Positions 37,155 through 47,620 of a stretch of 64,000 nucleotides of DNA are shown here, one piece after another. The notes beneath the pieces are model-generated. The model was given only the letters and a program-made list of their open reading frames with translations. It was not told the DNA's origin and searched no databases. The DNA is from Epiperipatus broadwayi (taxonomy: Eukaryota; Onychophora; Udeonychophora; Euonychophora; Peripatidae), in assembly GCA_028023455.1 (NCBI GenBank), contig JAQFVV010012398.1, forward strand, positions 9,756,682 through 9,820,681. Direction: 5' to 3'. A program made the position numbers and the translations under genes. Each line of letters starts with the position of its first letter. Position 1 is the first letter of the stretch.

Positions 37155-38506
37155 TATAAGATTTAATTATAATTTACATTCATATCGGCCTTTCAAACCA
37201 ATTCTGCAAACGCTTTGTGAGTGTTAAATAATAAATGAATGCCTTCTGATCAATACAAGATATAGAATTTATGCAGGAATAAAAAGAATCCTCTTATTCC
37301 TATGACTCAAATATTTATATATGAGCAAATCTGAAGTACTTGCACAGAAGGCGTGACGATAGAACGGTCACTTTTTAAATTACTATATACAATGTCTGAA
37401 TGAATGACGCGATGAAATTTTCTAGAATTTACTAAACGTCATTCCAACTGAAACTTAATCATATATATAAATAAGCATTTATTTTTGAATGTAAATTACA
37501 ATTATATGCAGACGCTATAAAAATAAATGCTTATTTATATATATATGATTAAGTTTCAGTTGGAATGACGTTTAGTAAATTCTAGAAAATTTCATCGCGC
37601 CATTCATTCAGACATTGTATATAGTAATTTAAAAAGTGACCGTTCTATCGTCACGCCTTCTGTGCAAGTACTTCAGATTTGCTCATATATAAATATTTGA
37701 GTCGTAGGAATAAGAGGATTCTTTTTATTCCTGCATAAATTCTATATCTTGTATTGATCAGAAGGCATTCATTTATTATTTAACACTCGCAAAGCATTTG
37801 CACAATTGGTTTGAAAGGCCGATATGAATGTAAATTAAGACGCTATAAAAATAAATGCTTATTTATATATAAGATTTAATTATGTAAATAAGCATTTATT
37901 TTATATAGCGTATGTTTACAATTGTATACATTCAAATATCAGCCTTTTAAGCTAATTGTGCTTATGCTTTGCGAGTGTTAATAATAAATGAATACTTTCT
38001 CACCAATACAAGATATAGTATTTATGCAGGAATAAAAGGAATTTCTTATTCCTATGACTCAAATGCTTATATATGAGCAAATCTGAAGTACTGGCAAGTA
38101 AAGTGTGAGGATGGAACCGTCACTTTAAATTACTATATACGATGTCTGAATGAATGATGTGGGTGAAATTGTCTAGAATTTACTAAACGTTATTCCAACT
38201 GAAACTTAATCATATGTAAATAAGCATGACATTAAGTAAATTCTAGACAATTTCACCCACGACATTCATTCAGACATTGTATATAGTAATTTAAAGTGAC
38301 GGTTCCATCCTCACGCATTATTTGCCAGTACTTCAGATTTGCTCATATATAAGCATTTGAGTCATAGGAATAAGAGATTCCTTTTATTCCTGCATAAGTA
38401 CTATATTTTGTATTGGTGAAAAAGTATTCATTTATTATTAACACTCGCAAAGCATATGCACAATTAGCGTAAAAGGCTGATATTTGAATGTATAAGATTT
38501 AATTAT
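37155..38506. repeat. Double palindrome bounded by three identical 16-bp repeats
   Basis: TATAAGATTTAATTAT occurs at 37155-37170, 37868-37883 and 38491-38506. Between the first two lies a palindrome (37172-37836, centre ~37500); between the last two a second (37926-38494, centre ~38222). All four arms (~280 bp) are versions of one sequence, marked by GCAGGAATAAAA, ATGAGCAAATCTGAAGTACT and GAATTTACTAAACGT. Arms within each palindrome match better than arms between palindromes. A small CGCTATA...TATAGCG hairpin surrounds the middle 16-bp repeat. No coding capacity. Looks like a foldback element inserted or duplicated at one site. Confidence 0.9.
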
Positions 38507-38815
38507 GTAAAAATCTGTTGGTTTTGATTATTATTTCAATTCAATTTTTTTATTATTATATTGTTTACTTGTCAATGCTTGAATGATGGGGGCAGTAATT
38601 TTAAATAGTTTAAAATGTTTTGGCAGTTCTCTTTTCATGGTGGCCCAAGAGACATCACAAGTCGAGAGGATGCTAAATATAAAACAGTAAATTAAAGTAA
38701 AAGTAAAAATATGTTGTTTTGATTGATTTTCATTTTCTTTCCCCACATCGTTTCAAGTAAAGATGTTTTTCTGCTAAAACCTTATTTAGAAAAACTAATG
38801 ATGGATGATGTGTAA
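38507..38815 (+). repeat. Direct segment copy 1, right part
   Basis: Matches 45911-46212: GTAAAAATCTG.TGGTTT, ACTTGTCAATGCTTGAATGATG, TTTAAAATGTTTTGGCAGTTCTCTT. The minus frame 38531-38746 lies here and has no recognised domain. Confidence 0.85.
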
Positions 38816-40899
38816 TATTATTATTTGATTTGCTTTTATGTATAAATCTCCTCACTTAAAGGATGCCCTATAAATATTGGAATAAAATAAATTAATTAAT
38901 TCTGATTTACAATTTATATTTTCCGTAAGGTAGAAGCAATTTTAAATTATTGAAAAAGTCTGTATTCATTTATATATATGTGGCACACACTTATATATGT
39001 AATAAATAATGGACTAAAATATCAGTCAGCATTATGGGTTATTAATACCCCCCCCCCCATTTAAATATATTATAGTTAGATTTTTAAAGTTGCTATTCAA
39101 TGTTTAAATTTTTCAAATAAAAATTCATATTTGGTTATACGGGGATATGTGCTGTATTATAGAAGATTTTTGTTATTTTTAAATTAGTATAGGCAGAAGG
39201 TTAAGCAAATATTTAGTTTAATTCCCATAATTGCATTATTACATATAAGTGTGCCTCAATGGTTACCTTAAAGTATCTCGTTACCTCTGTTCTTTGCATG
39301 ATTCACTTATTTATGTATAGGCAGTGCGTCCAAAGCCTGCTATATTTTATTTGTGCCTGATTATCTAATCTAAGTATTAGCATTGGAAAAGGTCAGGCTA
39401 ACAGACTGAAGACTCCTAGCTATCCCAAATACTAGATTATGCACATGTCTTATTTGATGAACCTTCGGTTAGAAGCAGGAAAACACCTGTGGCCAAGGAC
39501 ATCCAAATTTACTCATGAATCCTGTCACCAAGATAGTCAGGTCTATCATTTGTCTTTTAACCATTGAATAATCCACAAACAATGTAATACCACGAGGCAA
39601 CAAGTTACTTCCTAAAATAATCCTTTACCTATACATTAGCCATAGCCCTAGAAAAAACCCCTAAATCTATCCCATGTGCAATAGTGCCCTAGTGTTTAAG
39701 ATTTTATTTATATATATATATATATAGTTAAATTCAAACCCATAACTGATTGATTTATATTCCTGTACTACCTATGGGTTAAATAGGGCACACTATCTTT
39801 AGGTCTATAAAATCACCGTCATCTTTAAAATATACATGTGTGAAAAACAGTAATTACCTTATTTTATATACCACAATATGTAAGCTACCCTGTTCATCAC
39901 TTCCTTTCCAATTAATAAATGTTATATAATTAATAATACACATTATCATCATTTGTGGGCCGGAACTAGATAAATAACCATATAGATAACCAGATAAATA
40001 ATCATGTAGATAATTAGATAAACAGCCATATAGATAACTATATAAATAGCCATACAAATAGTAATTATAAACAATGTATACAATATTTGATAAATTAGAG
40101 CTAGGGATTAAAAAGGTGTTAAGAGTCCATGACTGAACCCTAAGCCGAGAAGAGTCCATGCAGAACCCTGAGTTAAGAAGAGCTGTATGAGAAGAGAAGC
40201 TATGTGTTGTCAAGGGTGTTAATTGTGGAGATTAGAAAGCCTAGAGAGGGGTTTAAGCTAGGACTGTGGGGGTAGTGATACTCCTATGCATATGCTGGTT
40301 GAAGATGCCTGCTTGGTCTTTCGGTCTTGTTAGCAAATTATACATGTTTGAGCATTATATGTTTTTAAATACAACATGGTACTAACAAAGTGGGGCTTTG
40401 AATCATTTTCATGTGACCTGAAAAATACCTAAAGGTCAATCAGTGAAGAATGGCCCTGAAAAAAAAATGGAAGAATTTTTTTTTTGTATGTATGCCTGAA
40501 ATTTTTTACATACAACATTGTGCTATCAGCCTTGAGTGAGGTTTTTTATATAAAGGCAATTCCATGTATAGCCTTAGAAAAGAATTTTATAGATGTGAAT
40601 TAAAATATTTTGTGGGATTCCAACTAGCAATGATGAAAAAAAAACATAATAGCAAAAGGTGGCATGTTGAGTCTAGTACATATATATGGAAATGATGTAC
40701 CAATATTACACACAGTGACATGGTAAAATAATTTTTGTTTATATTTTATTTGCAGATGGAATGAGTGACCCCCATCATCATTGTACAAAGTAGAACAAAA
40801 AAAAAAAGAGCAAGAAAAATAAAAATATAAGGGGCAGCAATAACATTTTAGAATAAAAAGGAAGGTAGGTTATAAATTTTATATATTTTTTCAGCATAT
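38816..40899. other. Unassigned DNA between the two segment copies
   Basis: Contains a C homopolymer (about 39050-39058), a (TA)n run (39711-39725) and a 12-bp-period minisatellite (39966-40072, listed separately). 39250-39700 and 40080-40330 are less AT-rich than their surroundings. No motif-bearing frame recognised. Confidence 0.45.
39966..40072. repeat. 12-bp-period minisatellite (ATAGATAACCAT units)
   Basis: Words such as CATATAGATAAC, CAGATAAATAAT, CATGTAGATAAT recur about nine times. The minus strand translates as a Tyr-Leu-Tyr-Gly-like repeat inside the frame 39854-40213, which I regard as a by-product of the array. Confidence 0.75.
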
Positions 40900-42250
40900 T
40901 ACTAGGACTAATATAAGATAGAGTGAAGCATGATGCTATAGGAAGATGACTGAGAAAAACAGACTATTTCATGAAAAAAAAGAATGAGAAAATAAAATGC
41001 CAATAATGGTAGGCAGTGATATTGAAGAAGAATGAGAGGTCAATCAACTCCCAGAAATAGTAACAAACAGGAGGGACAGGGGAGAAAACTTGATGGTATA
41101 TTTCAAAAGTTTAAAAGATACTTTCTCATTGTACAAAGTAATGGATGAATAGAAAATGGCACTTGCTGCAAACTAGATTGGTGGTGGGCCATTTCACACT
41201 AATCACAAACATTTGAATGACCGAGAATTATTACTGAGGCCTTTTTGAACTTTGTGGAAGGCAAGTCCACAGATAGGAAGATTCAAAGGAAACCATATTT
41301 AAATCCTGAAGAAACATTTAGAAAGCTTACAAGAGATATTCCGTTTATTAAAATTGGGTGATGTGCACCAAGTAGCGCTCACGGAAATACCATTTGGATG
41401 GAGTGGTCAGATATTGGTGGATGCATTTTTGTCACCAATCACAGACATTCTGGCAGTACCAAGGGTTCTTAGTACACACCTGCCAGATCGACAAGAGACA
41501 TATACCTGCATTGGACCTGATTGCACAAGAGAAACATACTAATGAAAGAATATACCTGAAATGGAGGGTGTGGTCAATAGACTCCCTACCCCAGCAAAAA
41601 TTATCAAGGATCACCTGACAAGCAATATTTGTATCTGGGCAACAAAGATCAAGAAGTGTAACCACATGTTAGTAACCAAAATTCAAGCACCTTACTAACA
41701 GATGCACCAATAGCAAAAGAGACCATCAGTCATGACAAAGACCAAAAAGTGCAACCACATATTGAGAAAGAAAAAGGGATCACCCTGATGCAAGTACAAT
41801 GCATGCAGAGACCCAGTTCTCTAGGGATGATTGATAAGGTTTGAGAGATGACCATGATTACCAATGAAAAAGAGAGGTAGGGGAGAAGTTGCTAACCAGC
41901 TATGCCCAAGTATTCTCAAACACTTTAAAAAATCAGTATAAGAAATTTCCATTATAAAAAATTGCAGAGATAATGCATTCAAACTGGAAGGCCCAAAAGT
42001 ACGAAAGGGTTCATTTAATGCCCAGTCTCAAGTCATACCACAGCAGACCATACAATCCAGGGGGACACAGTAAAAAAAGGAATAGGCCCCTAAAATGGTG
42101 ACACAGGAATAAAACCAGGACTGAAGTGAAATGAGAAACCTACAGAAATATCATAATATTAAGAACAGGACACAAGCTAGCATAGTAGTAGAGTGGAAAA
42201 AAACTAAAACACACTAACACTCCTGCAAAGAAAAGATTCTGGCGATTACT
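40900..42250 (+). pseudogene. Unrecognised coding-like remnant, higher GC
   Basis: Markedly less AT-rich than its flanks and strand-asymmetric (A/G on plus). Broken frames run in plus orientation, for example KLTRDIPFIKI and GDVHQVALTEIPFGWSGQ (41320-41410) and LKWRVWSIDSLPQQK (41552-41600), followed by a Gln/Lys-rich low-complexity part. This looks like a decayed transposon protein, possibly an internal region of an element whose ends are the two ~1.3-kb direct copies, but I recognise no family motif. Confidence 0.35.
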
Positions 42251-42309
42251 CATTCACTGCAGAAGGGATATGTAAGTTGTTGTTGTTTGCATAACTTGGC
42301 GGATATAAA

Positions 42310-43394
42310 GCAGCGCCTATATGCTTACTTCATTCTTGCTTAATTCTCACCCATTTCCATTGTATGCAATGATTTTCTTAGAATTCACACACATAAGTAA
42401 TATGAGCAGGTGAGGATATACAATTACATATAATTTAAAAGTTGCAAGATAGTTAAAGTAATTAAATAAAAATTAATGTAATGCGTATAATGGAAAAAGG
42501 TTGGTAATGGTAATTAAATAAAAGATAACACAATTCATACAATGGAAAAAGGTTGGTAATGAAAGTAAGCCATTACATGGGAAAGGAATGATACCTTATT
42601 CCCTATCTATGGTTAAGATTGGTTATAATAGTTACAGTTGAACACCTTTAAGATCTGGATGCATCTATAGGTGTTGGAAATAAAATACAAACAAAAGCCA
42701 TGGAAATGACTCAGCAGTGGGTTAAATAACTAGAAAAAAAAACATTAATAAAACTGCAATTAAAGATAGAAAATAATCAAATCTATTAAAACTAAAAATG
42801 TAACCCAGGGTATACTAAAAATAGCTGTAAACTTGGAAGAGGGCCTTGTTTAGGTATTACTATTCTTCTGATTCTGCTTAAGTTTTAATTATAATTTTGA
42901 TTTTCAGTCATGATATTGTTAATTGAAAATATAGAGATGTTTATATTGCCTACCAGTATGAACAACTAATCTGGAGTCAGATTCTCCATGGTTATCAGGG
43001 AAAAGCAGCATCAAAATGGTAGTTTCAGCAACAAGATTGAAGTCATCCACATTCCCAGTCAATGCACATTCTGATCCTGTGAAACCTATTGAACTGCTGT
43101 ATATAGAATTTGGCTAAGAAGGTAATGAAGCCATGTTGTGTAACTTTTTAAGTACAGCATCCCTATGCTGCAGACAACATATTGATTCAGCATGAGAGCC
43201 ACTATAAATATTTCTGGTAAACCCTTATTAATTTCTAATAGTAAATTGAATATCTCTTAAGTTACAGTTAAATTTAGGTATATGTTCAGTTAATAAAGAG
43301 ATATTCAGTAGTTACGTTACAGTTAAATTTAGGTATATGTTCAGTTAATAAACTACTGTTATTCATGCACTAGTTTTTACCTTTAGTAATTTTG
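42310..43394 (+). repeat. Direct segment copy 2, left part
   Basis: Second copy of 36185-37154, same orientation. Two private tandem duplications: about 68 bp around AATGGAAAAAGGTTGGTAATG (42470-42570), and about 55 bp around GTTACAGTTAAATTTAGG (43260-43355). The frame that is open in copy 1 is broken here. Confidence 0.85.
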
Positions 43395-43706
43395 AAAGAT
43401 TTTTAATTATATAAATAAATGCATAATCTTTTTTCTTTTCAAAAAAACTTTATTTTCATAATTAACAATGAACATATATATAATATATTATCATATACTT
43501 TCCAACATTACAGTCATTTTCAAGAATCTACAAACAAAAATACATATTTATAAATATATTTAACAACATAAATCATCTTTCTTATAGTAACCACATATCC
43601 CTCATAATAAAAAATATCAACAATACATAATTATATATTACTTATATCACTCTACCCCAAACTTTTTATTGTTCATTTTTTACATCATCTGAGTACAAAT
43701 CTATTT

Positions 43707-43821
43707 TATTGTAGTCAAGCATTGTTAGCTGGGAGGTTGTCGCACCTGCCTTGCAAGCAAGTAGTTGGTTGCAGATGAGTGTGGGTTCGCGTCCTGGTCG
43801 ATGCTATGACATAAGAAAAAA
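43707..43821 (+). mobile_element. tRNA-derived SINE with poly-A and 10-bp target duplication
   Basis: tRNA-like head: AGCTGGGAGGTTGTCGCACC (A-box region), CTGCCTTGCAAGCAAG with a TGC anticodon, an extended variable region, and GGGTTCGCGTCCTGG (B box). It ends in A-rich sequence. Target duplication AAATCTATTT flanks it (43697-43706 and 43822-43831). The other arm of the inverted repeat has the uninterrupted site, confirming insertion. Confidence 0.85.
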
Positions 43822-44057
43822 AAATCTATTTCAATGTATAAAAAAATCTAAAAAAAAAAAAAAAACTCATTATATCATCATCCCTAATTGTAAAAAAAAC
43901 TTATTTATCCTATAACCATTTATCAAACATACCCATATCAATTATCTACATTCCTAGTCTACACCTTTAATACCATTTTTAAAAAAACAAATTTACTTTT
44001 TTCTTTCCTTTAACCATTTTCTTAATTCTATTTTAACAATCAAAGAAACAATTATTT

Positions 44058-44375
44058 TTATCTACCTTCCTTATCTATACCATTAATTCTATTTAAAACA
44101 GGATTATTCTTTTTTATATAAAAATATTCTTTTATCATCCTTTCCTTATACTTTTTAACTTTTTCTAACTTTTTTATATTAAAATTTTTATGTCCAAATT
44201 CTTTATAATGTATATTAACATTTGAATTTTTATCATTAAAATGTTGTTTTAGTCTAGTTGTTAATTTATTTTTCTTTGTACCACCAATACATGACACAAT
44301 TTTATCCTCCCTCTTACAATTCAAATATTCAATTATATAAATTCCATTCATTTTTTCTATTTCTTGATATTTCAT
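44058..44375 (-). CDS. GIY-YIG-type endonuclease domain, Penelope-like
   Basis: A 105-residue frame from ATG to stop. Residues 11-14 (GIYI) and the following IIEYLNCK match the GIY strand. SCIGGTKKNKLTTRLKQHF (about 28-46) matches the YIG strand and the helix with a conserved Arg, with Tyr of YIG replaced by Cys. MIKEYFYIKKNNPVLN (about 80-95) carries the Glu and terminal Asn typical of the family. GIY-YIG nucleases cut DNA using a metal; in Penelope-like elements the domain follows RT and nicks the target. Here it stands alone without RT, in a Lys/Asn/Ile-rich AT-biased context, with a degenerate second copy in the right arm, so it is probably a fragment rather than a host gene. A virus- or organelle-type GIY-YIG origin is an alternative. 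Confidence 0.6.
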   Translation of the reverse strand: MKYQEIEKMNGIYIIEYLNCKREDKIVSCIGGTKKNKLTTRLKQHFNDKNSNVNIHYKEFGHKNFNIKKLEKVKKYKERMIKEYFYIKKNNPVLNRINGIDKEGR

Positions 44376-44522
44376 GTTATTAATTAAATTCCCTAAATTA
44401 AATTTCTTTTTATATAAATAATAAGTATATGGGGGAAAGTAGATTAATTATTAAACCAGTATAAATAAAAAACTAGACTAAAATAACATTTTAATGGTAA
44501 AAATTCAAATGTTAATATACAT

Positions 44523-44920
44523 CAGGGGTTCCCAACCTTTTTGCACTTAAGAGCACATTCTATAATACCGGCCAGGTGGCGGGCACCATTTATTTTTTTC
44601 AACCAGGTGGCAGGCACTATTTATTTTTTCAATGTAAATTTATAGTTGGATATTGTTAATAATACACATAATGTACAAAAAAATATTTATTTCAAAAATA
44701 AAATTTTAACATATAATTAACGTTTATATTTTTATGCTGTAAAAGTATAGTATGCCCTACAATTTGATTACAATATAATACAATAATTTATAAAAAAATT
44801 TAAAAATTAAATTTATGTGTATCAGATAAATAATTTTTATGGTGTTCGGATAGCGGCGGGCACACGTAAAATGGTCTGCGGGCACCATGGTGCTCATGGG
44901 CATAGGGTTGGTGACCCCTG
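44523..44920. mobile_element. hAT-like MITE with perfect 8-bp target duplication
   Basis: Starts CAGGGGTTCCCAACC and ends GGGTTGGTGACCCCTG, with subterminal GGTGGCGGGCACC/GGGCACCATGGTGC. Both flanks are ATATACAT (44515-44522 and 44921-44928). The homologous sequence in the other arm of the inverted repeat (complement near 44206) has a single ATATACAT-like site with no insert. 398 bp, no transposase. Confidence 0.93.
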
Positions 44921-45517
44921 ATATACATCATAAAGAATTTGGACATAAAAATTTTTAATATAAAAATGTTAGAGAAGGTTAAAAAATATAAGGAAAGAAT
45001 GATAAAAGAATATTTTTATATAAGAAGAGATAGATAAAAAAGTAATTGTTTTTTGGAATGTTAAAATAGAATTAAGTAAATGGTTAAAGGAAAGAAAAAA
45101 ATGAATGTTTTTTTTTAAAAATGGTACTGAAGGTATAGATTAGGAATGTAGATAATTGATATGAGTATGTTTGATAAATGGTTAGAAAATGAAATGTTTT
45201 TTTTACAATTAGGGATGGGTGGGATTAAATTGATATAATGGGGTTTTTTTTTAGGTTTGTTTTTTATATATTAAAATAGATTTGAACTTAGATGATGTAA
45301 AAAATGAAGAATGAAAAAGTTTGTGGTAGGATGATATAAGTAATATATAATTATGTATTGTTGACATTTTTTATTATGAGGGATATGATATGTTGTTGAT
45401 AGAAGAAAGATGATTTGTTATTAAATATACTTATAAATATGCATTTTTTGTTTGTAGATCCTTGAAAATGACTGTAATGATGTAAAACAGTTGGCACGGA
45501 AAGTATATGATAATATA

Positions 45518-45728
45518 ACAGGCAAAACTCTCCATACAGTAGTGCCACTCAATGCAAGCCAGAGTAATCAATGGATGCCAGAGGGCTTGTGCATAAAATC
45601 CATATCTAGTGCTTACTCATCCAATATCCCCAGACTAGTTTCTAGCTTGTGGCATTACTGTATGGAGAGTTTTGCCTATTTTAATAACAGTTATGAGCAA
45701 AAGCATAAGAAATGATGATCATGTGATA
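45518..45728. repeat. Hammerhead-like/RTE chimera inserted in the right arm
   Basis: Absent from the left arm. Begins AGGCAAAACTCTCCATACAGTA and carries its inverted copy (TACTGTATGGAGAGTTTTGCC, 45657-45677), so it is a hairpin-ended module. The body matches 5046-5225 (TCTAGTGC.TACTCATCC, CCCCAGACTAGTTTCT), but CTGATGA is lost. After the right hairpin arm, TTTAATAACAGTTATG and GATCATGTGA correspond to the RTE endonuclease piece at 5000-5045, so the same junction exists at both loci. Confidence 0.7.
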
Positions 45729-45910
45729 TATTATATATATGTTCATTGTTAATTATGAAAATAAAGTTTTTTTGAAAAGAAAAAAAGATTATGCATTTAT
45801 TTATATATTTTGGAGATCATATACATTTTAAAAGAAAAAGTTGTAATTTAATTTGCTGTTGGTGAATAATGGTATTTTATGGTGAACAATATATAGAAGA
45901 TTTTAATTAT

Positions 45911-46212
45911 GTAAAAATCTGATGGTTTCAATTATTAGTTAAATTCAATTTTTATTATTATATTATTTACTTGTCAATGCTTGAATGATGAGGCCAGTAA
46001 TTTTAAATAGTTTAAAATGTTTTGGCAGTTCTCTTCTCATGGCATCCCAAGGGACATCGCTAGTTGAAAGGATACTAAATATAAAATAGTAAATTAAAGT
46101 AAGAGTAATAATATGTTGTTTTGATTAATTTTCATTTTCTTTACCCCATCCTTTCAAATAAAGATTTTTTCTGCTAAAAACTTACTTAGAAAAACTGGTG
46201 AAGGATGATTAG
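45911..46212 (+). repeat. Direct segment copy 2, right part
   Basis: Matches 38507-38815 with about 90% identity by eye. It starts at the same AAGATTT(T)AATTAT site that bounds the insertion in copy 1. Confidence 0.85.
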
Positions 46213-46389
46213 ATGTGATACGTTGGACTATTTCCATCATCTATGAGTGAATGTATAAAAAAATTTAAATAAACTTTCCAAATATAAACAACTTGTTAGT
46301 AATAACACACAAATAGACAACACAGGTTAGTAATTACACAACGTTTTGAGTAGTATTATTCTTCACTATATGCACAGTGACAATATTCA

Positions 46390-46464
46390 CTTAGGGGTTG
46401 AACTCGCACCTTTAGATTCTTGAATATGCAAATTTAAGGCAAATGCTCTAACCAACTGAACTTT
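46390..46464 (-). repeat. tRNA-like SINE head
   Basis: On minus: TTCAGTTGGTTAGAGCA (A box), TTGCCTTAAATTTGC (anticodon-arm-like), AAGGTGCGAGTTCAACCCC (B box). Spacing is close to a tRNA, with a longer variable part. The acceptor ends do not pair well, so this is a SINE head or pseudo-tRNA. Confidence 0.65.
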
Positions 46465-46936
46465 AGATGTAATTAGAGGGATTTAAAACAGACTTTCAAG
46501 CTCCCTTGAACTATCCATTCCATATTAAATAACTGATGAACATAGCCACATGAACGTGAAAAAGATAAATGATCTCTTTTATAAGTATTTCACACTAAAC
46601 CAGCACTCATCAGTTGGTCCAGATCATCATCTTTCAACCATATATATAATGAGTGCTCACTTTATATTAAGATAGCAAATCTTCAAACATTACCAGATAG
46701 ACTTGAATCTTCTCCACCCTCCAACTTTTCAGCTATCCATATTTTTTTGAAAATCTGATGACTGATTGCTCAAAGCCCTTGTTGATGACAATATTGTTTG
46801 TCATACTCATGTTGACTCTAAATTACTCTGACTCCTTGTATATAAGACCTTGATATGTTCATTTAAATAAACAGAAGAGGCAGAATTCAGGCTAAATTTG
46901 TAATATTTGATTACAAGTATAATGCATATACTGAGT
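46465..46936 (-). repeat. SINE-related unit of the 2.4-3.0 kb family
   Basis: On minus the end reads ...GGGAGCTTGAAAGTCTG.TTTAAATCCCTCTAATTACATCT with a B-box-like core. The body shows AACCAGCACTCATCAGTTGGTCC, CTCCACCCTCCAACT, AAGCCCTTGTTGATG and ATAAGACCTTGATATG, shared with 2431-2830, and it ends GGCAGAATTCAGGCTAAAT, the tail also seen at 35.91 and 36.13 kb. Confidence 0.75.
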
Positions 46937-47598
46937 TTTAGATGTAGATGTAATGAGAGGGGATTTGAACATCAACATTCAAGCTCCTTTCAACTATCCA
47001 CTCCACCTTATATAACTGATACACATGACCATATACATCTGAAAGGAATAAATGATCTCCAATATTCATAAATTGTGCTAAATAAGCACTCATCAGTTGA
47101 TCTAGATCATCATTTCCCACATAATGTATATGTATAATCAGTGCTCAGTTTATATTAAGATAGTTAATTTTCAAACTTTAATGGGCAGACTTCAATCTTC
47201 TCACCCTATATACAAGGAGTCAGAATGATTTAAAGTCAACATGTATATTATCACAATATTCACATCAACAAGGGCTTTGAGCATTCCATCACCAATTTTT
47301 CAATATCATGAATGGTGAGAAGTTAGAGAATGGAGAAGATTGAAGCCTGTCCATTAAAATTTGAGAATTTACTGTCTTAATATAAACTGAGAACTGATTA
47401 TATATATACAAGTGTGAGAGATTATGATTTGGATCAACTGATAAGTGCTGGTTTAGCACAAAATATATCTATTGAAGATCATTTAACTTTTTCAGATGTA
47501 TGTGGTTATGTGTATTAGTTAGGATAATTGGAGCTTGAAAGTCTGTGTTCAAATCACCTCTAATTACATCTAAAATTCAGTATATACATTAATTACAT
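46937..47598. repeat. Palindromic SINE-related dimer
   Basis: Left arm (46937-47205) and right arm (about 47320-47598) are inverted copies of the unit above: TTTTAGATGTAGATGTAATGA..., TTCAAGCTCC, AACTGATA, GATAGT.AATTTTCAAA are mirrored in the right arm. A ~120-bp loop with CAACAAGGGCTTTGAGCATTCC lies between. The right end abuts the resumed integrase at 47621. Confidence 0.8.
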
Positions 47599-47620
47599 TT
47601 GTATTCAAATAATGTGGATA

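Larger units (their letters stand above)
43395..45812. mobile_element. Penelope-like inverted repeat with arm-specific insertions
   Basis: A ~0.85-kb sequence is present as inverted arms: left 43405 to about 44250, right about 44485-45812, joined by a ~240-bp loop. Outer ends share ATTTATTTATAT/ATAAATAAATGCATAATC and AAAAAAACTTTATTTTCATAATTAAC. The left arm plus loop, on minus, encodes a GIY-YIG-type domain. The arms differ by three clean insertions: a SINE in the left arm, and a hAT MITE and a hammerhead/RTE chimera in the right arm. GIY-YIG endonuclease domains and inverted partial copies are known features of Penelope-like retroelements; no RT is visible here. Confidence 0.6.

Noticed and set aside
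39854-40213. 119-codon frame with Tyr-Leu-Tyr-Gly repeats
   Set aside because: The repeat portion is the translation of a 12-bp minisatellite and the remainder has no motif.
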